Origin: Phyllobacterium sp. 628
GTDB taxonomy: Bacteria; Pseudomonadota; Alphaproteobacteria; Rhizobiales; Rhizobiaceae
Assembly (NCBI RefSeq): GCF_014189505.1
Contig: NZ_CP050301.1
Span: 1,185,501-1,249,500, forward strand
Length of the DNA: 64,000 nt
Direction of reading: 5' to 3'
Shown here: piece by piece, positions 57,613 through 64,000 of the stretch
How the letters are laid out: every line of letters starts with the position of its first letter
Position numbering within the stretch: position 1 is the stretch's first letter
The notes under the pieces: generated by a model
Database searches by the model: none
Told to the model about the DNA's origin: nothing
What the model saw: the letters and a program-made list of their open reading frames with translations, nothing else
Program-made: the position numbers and the translations under genes

Positions 57613-58476
57613 ATGGTCAAGACCAACCGCATCTCTTTTCAGGGCGAACCCGGCGCGAACTCCGATACGGCGTGCCGCGACATGTTTCCGCAAATGGAAC
57701 CGTTGCCATGCCCGACTTTTGAAGATGCATTCAATGCGGTTGAGAGTGGCGCGGCCGATCTTGCCATGATCCCGATCGAGAACACGATTGCCGGGCGCGT
57801 GGCTGACATTCATCACCTCCTGCCGGAATCGCGCCTGCACATCGTTGGCGAATATTTTCTGCCGATCCATTTCCAATTGATGGTTTTGCCGGGCACCAAG
57901 CGCAGTGAGATCACAACTGTTCACAGCCATATTCATGCGCTGGGCCAGTGCCGCAAATATATCCGCAAGAATGGCTGGAAGCCGGTAATAGCCGGTGACA
58001 CGGCAGGGGCCGCGCGGCTTGTTTCCGAAGTTAAAGACAAAACGATGGCGGCGCTGTCTCCGCGCCTTGCCTCAAGCCTTTATGGTCTCGATATTCTGGA
58101 AGAGAATGTTGAAGACACCGAAAACAATGTCACGCGTTTTGTTGTTCTCAATAAAACCAAGAAGTGGGCCCCGCGAACCTCTGATCAACTGATGATGACG
58201 ACGTTTGTTTTCCGCGTCCGCAACGTTCCAGCCGCACTTTACAAAGCCATGGGCGGCTTTGCCACGAATGGCGTCAACATGACCAAGCTGGAAAGCTATC
58301 AGATCGACGGCAAGTTCACTGCGACGCAGTTTTATGCGGATATAGAAGGTCATCCGGATGACAAAAATGTCGCTCGCGCATTGGAGGAACTGGAATTCTT
58401 CTCCAAGGAAGTGCGGGTTCTCGGCGTTTATCCTGCCGATACGACCTTCCGCAGCACACAGAGCGAGGAAGATTAG
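57613..58476 (+). CDS. pheA: Prephenate dehydratase
   Basis: A 287-residue monofunctional prephenate dehydratase of phenylalanine synthesis. It has the substrate-binding PDT domain with IPIENTIAG and the catalytic NVTRF (Thr-Arg-Phe), and a C-terminal ACT domain with GVNMTKLESYQ (the usual ESRP region, here ESYQ) that binds phenylalanine for feedback control. Cotranscribed with kdsB. Confidence 0.95.
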   Translation: MVKTNRISFQGEPGANSDTACRDMFPQMEPLPCPTFEDAFNAVESGAADLAMIPIENTIAGRVADIHHLLPESRLHIVGEYFLPIHFQLMVLPGTKRSEITTVHSHIHALGQCRKYIRKNGWKPVIAGDTAGAARLVSEVKDKTMAALSPRLASSLYGLDILEENVEDTENNVTRFVVLNKTKKWAPRTSDQLMMTTFVFRVRNVPAALYKAMGGFATNGVNMTKLESYQIDGKFTATQFYADIEGHPDDKNVARALEELEFFSKEVRVLGVYPADTTFRSTQSEED

Positions 58477-58488
58477 AGATACACGATC

Positions 58489-58638
58489 GCTGCACTACCC
58501 CTCTGTGCGTGGTTCGACAAGCTCACCATGAGGGGGAGGGAGGGTTGCAGAGAACAATCTTCTGCACCGCAATTAGCTTTGCAATCAACAATTTCCCTCA
58601 TGGTGAGCTTGTCGAACCACGCACAGGGGTAGTGCAGC
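58489..58638. repeat. Dispersed palindromic repeat, copy 4
   Basis: Arms complementary over about 45 bp: left from 58489 (gctgcactacccctctgtgc) and right ending 58638 (gcacaggggtagtgcagc), with a 2-base bulge (ct). The core is GTTCGACAAGCTCACCATGA. The outer stem sequence is unlike that of copy 2 but pairs equally well. It fills the convergent gap between pheA and nudC. Confidence 0.9.
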
Positions 58639-58639
58639 C

Positions 58640-59585
58640 CTAATCCCCGCTCTCCACCCAGCTGCGGATCAGGTGGGCGGCGATAGCACCGGGCGGCGGT
58701 GTCATCAGTCCTTCCGGATGGGTACGGTCAAGCATCAGAACCACCTCGTCGCGCGTAAACCAGCGCCCCGCTTCCAGTTCAGCCTTGTCGAGCGTGTAAT
58801 CGTCCGACAGAGCTTCGGCATGGCAGCCAATCATCAGGGAATAGGGGAACGGCCACGGTTGGGAAGCATGATAGACAACCCGGCCTACGGGCAGATTGGT
58901 CTCTTCCAGTGTCTCACGCCGTACAGCGTTTTCAATGGTTTCACCCGGCTCGATAAAGCCGGCGAGGCATGAATACATGCCGGGGCCAAAATGCGCGCCG
59001 CGTGCCAGAAGGCATTTGTCGCCGCGCACCACCATCATGATGGCTACCGGGTCAGTTCGTGGGAAAAGCTGTGCTTCGCAACTTGGACACGTGCGCCGAT
59101 AACCGCCATCGCGCATGACGGTTTCCGTGCCGCAGCGCCCGCAGAAGCGGTGCGTCTCATGCCATGTCAGGATTGACACCGCCTGCGCCATGGCACCCAA
59201 CTGGTCCGCTGGTATCAATCCCTGCGTATAAACCGGACGATAATCCATCGCTGAAATCGTGTCTGGCAGGTCGACCGGATCGATGCCGCTGGAGGTGGCA
59301 AGGATTGGGATGTCATCCTGCATGCCAAGATAAATCGTCTTGTTCGGCTGGGGCAGAAGAGCAGCTGCATCCTCCAGGCTGAAGAATGCGCTGCCCGTGT
59401 CTTTCCCCCTGCGCCACCAGCACCTGCCCCTGCGCTATCAGCAGCATATTGGTCTTGGCGTCGGCGAGCGCAATCGTCACCACATCGTCGCTGCGCTTTT
59501 CCGAATGACGGTTGATCTTGTTGCCGGCAAAGCCGACGAAGTGACTGGCTTCCGCTTCCGGAACATCATAAAGGCGAAACGACAT
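58640..59585 (-). pseudogene. nudC: NAD+ diphosphatase NudC, frameshifted
   Basis: NudC hydrolyses NAD(H) and decaps NAD-capped RNA. The C-terminal part (58640 to about 59404) has the zinc ribbon (CGRC...CPSC), the Nudix box (GFIEPGET, then REtLEE) and the family end. The N-terminal part (about 59409-59585, MSFRLYDVPEAEASHF) is in another frame. The shift falls in a run of five C on plus (59405-59409); removing one restores about 314 residues reading AQGKDTGSAFFSLEDAAA at the join. Either a true mutation or a base-calling error. Confidence 0.85.
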
Positions 59586-59636
59586 GGATAAAGCTCCAGA
59601 AGACCGGTCCGGATGGGACTGTGTGATGATGTTAAT

Positions 59637-59905
59637 TAGGTCGTATACTCATAAATCTGACTGAAATGGTATGCGGCCATTTGTTCGGATACAAGGAGCA
59701 ATGGCGATGGGAATGTTTATCCATTCTCGAGCTTTTGCGACGATGTAGCCGGGCAAATGGACCATATCCTCTGGACGCCAAAACGGCTGCAAGCTGCAGT
59801 GTCGAGCCGCTCAGCCGGGGGAAAAGCCCCGCCCTTCACGTCTCTCCTCGCATCTTCTTGCCGTTTCAGGCGCCATTTCAGTCAGATTTATGAGTTTACG
59901 ACCTA
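59637..59905. mobile_element. MITE-like element with terminal inverted repeats
   Basis: Terminal repeats of 32 bp (left from 59639, ggtcgtatactcataaatct; right ending 59903) match at all but one position when one is reverse-complemented. Both ends are flanked by TA (59637-38, 59904-05), as expected for TA-target transposons. The 200 bp inside has no long open frame, so the element cannot move alone; a helper transposase would be needed. It lies between nudC and the HIT gene. Confidence 0.7.
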
Positions 59906-60304
59906 GATAGCGTTGAGAATCGCGTTCGCAAAGTCCCGGGCGTCTTTTTCGCCATAGGGTTCGCGAGTGCCAAAGCCCCAGACGGGCCCGGGCCAAGCAG
60001 GATCGCCGGTGTTGCGGGCAATAATATGCAGGTGCAATTGCCGCACGATGTTGCCTAACGCGCCGGTATTGATCTTTTCACAGTTGGCGACTGTTTTCAG
60101 GGCTTGGGCGGCAATGCCAGACTCAAAAACCAGCATTGTCTGGTCAAGTGGGGTGAGGTCGTGGATCTCGCTGATATCAGCCCGTTGCGGTATTAAAATG
60201 AGCCATGGCCAGCGCCGGTCATTCATCAGGCGCAGATCGCAAAGGCCCAGCCTCGCAATGGGAATCGTATCTGCAGCAAGTTTGCTATCGAGTATGAACG
60301 TCAT
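59903..60304 (-). CDS. HIT family protein
   Basis: A 133-residue histidine-triad protein with the His-x-His-x motif QLHLHIIAR (about residues 89-97) and an N-terminal segment MTFILDSKL. HIT proteins hydrolyse nucleotide phosphoramidates or dinucleotides. The gene ends at TAG formed partly from the inverted-repeat element and its flanking TA, so the native end may have been altered. The upstream frame to 60400 is not family-like; ATG 60304 is used. Confidence 0.85.
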   Translation of the reverse strand: MTFILDSKLAADTIPIARLGLCDLRLMNDRRWPWLILIPQRADISEIHDLTPLDQTMLVFESGIAAQALKTVANCEKINTGALGNIVRQLHLHIIARNTGDPAWPGPVWGFGTREPYGEKDARDFANAILNAI

Positions 60305-60373
60305 GATTTGCAATAAATAGCAGTTTTTTTGTCCGCACGCTTGCTTTTTGCGTGCAAATTGCCGATATGAGCC

Positions 60374-60474
60374 TCGGGAGGTTGGTGGTGGACGAGCCAC
60401 TCGCCAACCGGGTCAGGTCCGGAAGGAAGCAGCCCCAACGAGCCAGGCACGGGTCGCCGTGCCAGCCTCCCACC
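60374..60474 (+). ncRNA. ffs: Signal recognition particle RNA (4.5S, small bacterial type)
   Basis: Contains the universal SRP helix-8 core gggtcaggtccggaaggaag followed by cagcc, with a long pairing stem on each side (ggaggttggtgg... and ...cagcctccc). It lies about 100 bp upstream of dnaX, the usual place in alphaproteobacteria. Ends are estimated to within a few bases. Confidence 0.95.
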
Positions 60475-60577
60475 TTTATCCTCTTCAAAGCCGTCATCCG
60501 GCATTGACGCTGCGGTGTGCAGCGGTACAAACTTGTCCAGTGCAATGAAGAGCAATGCAGGAGCGGAATCAACCGGG

Positions 60578-62410
60578 ATGGACACCAAAACGGCAGATAG
60601 CGCCTATCGCGTGCTCGCCCGCAAATATCGCCCGCAGAACTTCGACGATCTGGTCGGTCAGGAACCGATGGTTCGTACACTGACCAATGCGTTCGAGACC
60701 GGGCGCATTGCGCAGGCTTGGATGCTGACCGGCGTGCGCGGTGTCGGCAAGACCACCACAGCCCGTATTCTGGCGCGTGCGCTCAATTACAAGACTGCCG
60801 AGATTGACAAGCCCACTATCGACCTGTCGATTCCCGGTGAGCATTGTCAGGCCATCATGGAAGGCCGCCATGTCGATGTGATCGAGATGGATGCTGCCTC
60901 ACATACGGGTATCGACGATATCCGCGAAATTATCGAACAGGTGCGCTACCGGCCCGTATCGGCGCGTTATAAGGTCTATATCATCGATGAGGTGCACATG
61001 CTCTCCAACCAGGCCTTCAACGGCCTGTTGAAGACGTTGGAAGAGCCGCCGCCCCACGTCAAATTTATCTTTGCCACCACGGAAATCCGCAAAGTTCCGA
61101 TCACGGTTCTGTCGCGCTGCCAGCGTTTTGACCTGCGCCGTATTGATGCGAACATGCTGACTGGTCTGCTCCGAAAGATTGCCGACAAGGAAAGCATCAA
61201 CGTCGATGCAGCGTCGCTGGCAATGATCGCCCGTGCCGGTGAAGGCTCAGCTCGCGATTCCCTGTCGATCTTCGATCAGGCCATTGCCCACGGTGCTGGC
61301 AATGTTGATGCTGAAACCGTGCGCTCCATGCTCGGCCTTGCCGATCGCGCCCGCATTATCGATCTCTTCGAAATGCTGATGCGCGGTGATGTAGCGTCTG
61401 CGCTGCGTGAGTTTCGGGCGCAATATGATGTTGGGGCCGATCCCAGCGTGGTTTTGTCCGATTTGGCCGATTTCAACCATCTGGTGACGCGCATTCGTTT
61501 CACGCCGGATGTCGCCGACGATATTTCATTGTCGGAAGACGAACGGGTGCGCGGCAAGGATTACGCGGACAAACTATCCATCCGCGTTCTGTCGCGCACA
61601 TGGCAGATGCTTCTGAAAGGCATTGCCGAGGTTGATGCTTCCAATCGCCCGGTGCAGGCCGCAGAAATGCTGTTGATCCGGCTCGCTCACGCCGCGGATT
61701 TGCCGACACTGGATGAAGCGCTCAAATCGTTGGAGAATGGCGCGCTTTCATCAGCTCAATCATCACAAAATGGCGGGCCTCGCCCCGGCAATGGCGGCGG
61801 ATCGACCATGAGCCGCAGCAGTGCGCCGGCAGATGCTGTAGCGCCAGGCCGTGCGTCTGTGACCTCCGGCGGTGGTGCAACCATGCGGCTGGTCGAGCAA
61901 TCGCCTCAGCCAGAACCTGCGGTTTCTGTGCAGGCCATTGTCGAAGAGCAGGCGCCTGCGGTGCCGCTCAACAGCGTTGCGGACATTGTGGCGCTGGCCG
62001 ACAAACAGCGCAACATGCAGTTCAAGATCATGGTCAAGAACTACGTGCGGCTGGTCAGCATCAAGCCGGGACGGCTTGAAATCAATCTGACCGACGATGC
62101 GCCAAAGACACTTTTGACTGAATTGTCGCAAAAGCTCTCCGAATGGACCGGCATGCGCTGGATGGTTTCGCTTTCGCGCGAGCAGGGTGGCCAAACCATT
62201 CAGGAATCCGAAACGTCGAGGCGTGATTCCATGCTTAGCGATGCCCGCGCTGATCCGGATGTTGCTGCGATCCTGTCGCGGTTCCCCGGCGCCAAGATCA
62301 TCAATGTGAAGATCGCAACACCTGCCGGACAATCCGGCGACCCGGAAACCATGGACGGTGCAATTCCCGGTGATGATACGCTGGCGCCCGTTGAAGAAGA
62401 CGACGATTGA
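60578..62410 (+). CDS. dnaX: DNA polymerase III subunit gamma/tau
   Basis: DnaX is the clamp-loader ATPase. The 610-residue product has Walker A GVRGVGKTTTA (about residues 43-53), Walker B DEVHMLS, the SRC sensor motif (LSRCQRF), and a tau-like C-terminal extension. The four Cys zinc module between Walker A and B seen in E. coli is replaced (EHCQAIMEGRH), normal for this order. ATG 60578 (MDTKTADSAYRVLARKYRP) is chosen; 60545 is possible. Confidence 0.94.
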   Translation: MDTKTADSAYRVLARKYRPQNFDDLVGQEPMVRTLTNAFETGRIAQAWMLTGVRGVGKTTTARILARALNYKTAEIDKPTIDLSIPGEHCQAIMEGRHVDVIEMDAASHTGIDDIREIIEQVRYRPVSARYKVYIIDEVHMLSNQAFNGLLKTLEEPPPHVKFIFATTEIRKVPITVLSRCQRFDLRRIDANMLTGLLRKIADKESINVDAASLAMIARAGEGSARDSLSIFDQAIAHGAGNVDAETVRSMLGLADRARIIDLFEMLMRGDVASALREFRAQYDVGADPSVVLSDLADFNHLVTRIRFTPDVADDISLSEDERVRGKDYADKLSIRVLSRTWQMLLKGIAEVDASNRPVQAAEMLLIRLAHAADLPTLDEALKSLENGALSSAQSSQNGGPRPGNGGGSTMSRSSAPADAVAPGRASVTSGGGATMRLVEQSPQPEPAVSVQAIVEEQAPAVPLNSVADIVALADKQRNMQFKIMVKNYVRLVSIKPGRLEINLTDDAPKTLLTELSQKLSEWTGMRWMVSLSREQGGQTIQESETSRRDSMLSDARADPDVAAILSRFPGAKIINVKIATPAGQSGDPETMDGAIPGDDTLAPVEEDDD

Positions 62411-62428
62411 CCAAGAGGAGTTTATCCC

Positions 62429-62752
62429 ATGCGTGACATTATGGGCATGATGAAACAGGCCAAGGAAATGCAGGGCAAGATGGCCGCCATGCAGGAAGAG
62501 ATCGCGGCATTGGAGGCTGAAGGTCAGTCCGGCGGTGGCCTTGTAACGGTCAAGCTTTCCGGCAAGGGTGCGCTGACATCGCTGAAGATTGATCCGTCGC
62601 TGTTCAAGGAGGACGATGTCGAGATTCTCGAAGATCTGATCATAGCTGCGCACAATGAGGCAAAGACCAAGGTCGAAGCAATCATGGCAGAAAAGACTCA
62701 GGCACTCACCGCTGGTCTGCCCATTCCACCCGGTTTCAAGCTGCCTTTTTGA
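62429..62752 (+). CDS. ybaB: YbaB/EbfC family nucleoid-associated protein
   Basis: A 107-residue DNA-binding protein starting [15 protein letters not shown]. It has the Met/Lys-rich helix and the conserved [16 protein letters not shown]. Function in DNA binding or nucleoid structure; in the Tgt-/dnaX-recR context a link to recombination repair is often assumed. Sits 18 bp after dnaX. Confidence 0.92.
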   Translation: MRDIMGMMKQAKEMQGKMAAMQEEIAALEAEGQSGGGLVTVKLSGKGALTSLKIDPSLFKEDDVEILEDLIIAAHNEAKTKVEAIMAEKTQALTAGLPIPPGFKLPF

Positions 62753-62820
62753 CCATGACGAGCACAACCATAAGCTTATTGGAAATGAGACCGGTTTAGT
62801 TTACATTTGGTCTTGGAGTG

Positions 62821-62901
62821 GAAGGCGAGCTATCACCCGCCTTCTTTTCTTATTTGAGGTATTGAACCCGGACGGTCCATGACCAGCTCGTCCGGGTTTT
62901 T
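62821..62901 (+). terminator. Tandem terminators after ybaB
   Basis: First stem gaaggcg/cgccttc (62821-62827 with 62838-62844) followed by ttttctt. Second stem aacccggacg/cgtccgggtt (62865-62874 with 62889-62898) followed by a run of T. The remaining 290 bp before recR shows nothing else I can name. Confidence 0.85.
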
Positions 62902-63190
62902 CTCAAAATAAGCGTGATGCTAAACGGAAAGATCCGCATAGTTTCACCTCCAAGCTCGAGAGCAAGGCTGTTGCCGCAGTTGGAAAAGCCCATCTTTTCC
63001 AATCCACCGGCTGGCACGGTGTTGCTGCTTCTGCTCTCAAACCCTAATCGGGCGAGGGTGGATCATTGCTTGGTTGGTGAATGGCAGCAACAAATGCAGG
63101 GTTGTGTATTTTTGCAGTTATCGCCTCTCAGGTTGCGTTCCCGGCATGTCCCTGATTCCCTGCGAAGCAAATTTGCTCTAAACCGGCATT

Positions 63191-63796
63191 ATGTCGAAAC
63201 GAATCGCTGGCCCTGAAATTGAACGCCTGATCCAGTTGCTGGCTAAAGTGCCGGGACTCGGACCGCGCTCTGCCCGCCGCGCTGCCTTGCACCTCATCAA
63301 GAAGAAGGAAGCACTGCTTATCCCGCTGGGTTCGGCCATGCAGGAAGCAGCGGACAAGGTGCGCATCTGCACCACCTGCGGAAATGTGGATACATCCGAC
63401 CCTTGCATGATCTGCACAGATCCACGGCGCGAACGTGCGACGCTGATTGTCGTCGAGGATGTCTCCGACCTTTGGGCTCTGGAGCGGGCAGGATCGATGA
63501 ATGTCCGTTACCATGTGCTTGGCGGCCGCCTGTCTCCGCTTGATGGCGTTGGGCCGGATGATCTTAATATTGCGACGCTCGTCAGCCGTGTGGCGGAAGG
63601 CGAAATCAAGGAAGTCATCCTAGCCGTCAATGCGACGGTTGAGGGGCAGACGACGGCCCACTACATCACCGACCAGCTTGCAGATTTCGATATTCGCATC
63701 ACCCGGCTTGCCCATGGTGTGCCGGTTGGCGGCGAACTGGATTATCTTGACGAGGGCACGCTGACGGCAGCGCTGCGCGCACGGACATCCCTATAG
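63191..63796 (+). CDS. recR: Recombination protein RecR
   Basis: RecR clamps DNA and, with RecF/RecO, loads RecA. The 201-residue product has the N-terminal helix-hairpin-helix ([19 protein letters not shown]), a four-Cys zinc finger (CTTC...CMIC), and a Toprim domain with [12 protein letters not shown]. After tandem terminators it probably has its own promoter. Its stop is 10 bp before the next gene. Confidence 0.96.
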   Translation: MSKRIAGPEIERLIQLLAKVPGLGPRSARRAALHLIKKKEALLIPLGSAMQEAADKVRICTTCGNVDTSDPCMICTDPRRERATLIVVEDVSDLWALERAGSMNVRYHVLGGRLSPLDGVGPDDLNIATLVSRVAEGEIKEVILAVNATVEGQTTAHYITDQLADFDIRITRLAHGVPVGGELDYLDEGTLTAALRARTSL

Positions 63797-63806
63797 GAGA
63801 AAGCCT

Positions 63807-64000
63807 TTGACCGGACGCTCCATGAAACTGGCCCTCTGGGCTTTGGTCTCGATCTTCCTCTCCGCACATGCTGCCCTTGCCGCTTCGAAACCGGAAGTTG
63901 ACGCCCAGTTCAAAACCTGGCTCGCCAATGATCTGTGGCCCGAAGCCAAGGCCAAAGGTATATCCAAGGCGACATTCGATCAGGCTTTTGCGGGCGTCAC
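63807..64000 (+). CDS. Lytic murein transglycosylase (partial, 3' end outside the window)
   Basis: The first 64 codons. A TTG at 63807 has aggag 7 nt upstream; an ATG at 63822 in the same frame is too far from it. A signal peptide (MKLALWALVSIFLSAHAALA) precedes a mature part starting SKPEVDAQFKTWLA, like MltB-type lytic transglycosylases of this order (FKTWL, LWPEAKAKGIS). Catalytic residues lie beyond the edge, so the call rests on the N-terminus only. Confidence 0.65.
   Translation, partial: MTGRSMKLALWALVSIFLSAHAALAASKPEVDAQFKTWLANDLWPEAKAKGISKATFDQAFAGV

Noticed and set aside
1..64000. CRISPR arrays, prophage genes and complete insertion sequences
   Set aside because: No regularly spaced short repeats, no phage structural or integrase genes, and no transposase frame were found. 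The only mobile signal is the small inverted-repeat element at 59637 and the palindromic repeats.

Overview
The window reads as a chromosomal segment of a Hyphomicrobiales (Rhizobiales) alphaproteobacterium, most like the Brucella/Ochrobactrum/Phyllobacterium group. The evidence is gene content and order: infB-rbfA-truB / rpsO-pnp, fabI-fabB-fabA divergent from an irr-type Fur regulator, deoB-mutM-enoyl-CoA hydratase / rpsT / dnaA-dnaN-recF, a yejA1-yejA2-yejB-yejE-yejF operon, a type II lumazine synthase behind an FMN riboswitch, and an SRP RNA-dnaX-ybaB-recR cluster. Base composition by eye is in the high 50s % GC. I cannot name the species from sequence alone. No tRNA, 16S/23S rRNA, CRISPR array or intact transposase gene was seen.

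Layout. 1-10.1 kb: translation and RNA-turnover genes (infB cut by the left edge, rbfA, truB, rpsO, pnp), with a minus-strand pair (a gamma-glutamylcyclotransferase-like protein and a methyltransferase) between truB and rpsO; then an rsmC-like methyltransferase and a NIPSNAP protein. 10.2-13.5 kb: the unsaturated fatty acid genes fabA-fabB-fabI divergent from irr. 13.5-22.3 kb: accessory and metabolic genes, namely an orphan Phd-type antitoxin, an SH3 protein, a 2-hydroxyacid dehydrogenase, a moeB-like gene coupled to a two-subunit aconitase X, a SugE/Gdx exporter behind a guanidine-II riboswitch, a small lipoprotein, an L-lactate permease and a glutathione transferase. 22.4-30.7 kb: recF, dnaN, dnaA, rpsT, enoyl-CoA hydratase, mutM, deoB. 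30.8-42.8 kb: a complete Flp/Tad pilus locus, with tadG/tadE and a secretin-N-like protein on minus, flp-cpaABCDEF-tadBC on plus, and a TadD-like lipoprotein on minus. 42.9-47.3 kb: a frameshifted leucyl aminopeptidase, a kinase-like protein, marR-nlpC and ribH. 47.3-55.9 kb: the Yej peptide importer plus ghrA. 56-64 kb: cytochrome c, kdsB-pheA, a frameshifted nudC, a small inverted-repeat element, a HIT protein, SRP RNA, dnaX, ybaB, recR and the start of a lytic transglycosylase.

Most of the window is ordinary core genome. The less ordinary signals lie in non-coding DNA and at broken genes. There are four copies of a roughly 120-150 bp palindromic repeat whose outer stems differ in sequence but still pair; a 175 bp element built of nested hairpins; a 267 bp MITE-like element with 32 bp terminal inverted repeats and TA flanks that supplies the stop codon of the neighbouring HIT gene; two riboswitches (guanidine-II and FMN); two genes (leucyl aminopeptidase, nudC) each broken by one extra base in a C/G run; and an antitoxin whose toxin appears reduced to its first few codons. 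I found nothing I could call a wholly new multi-gene system.
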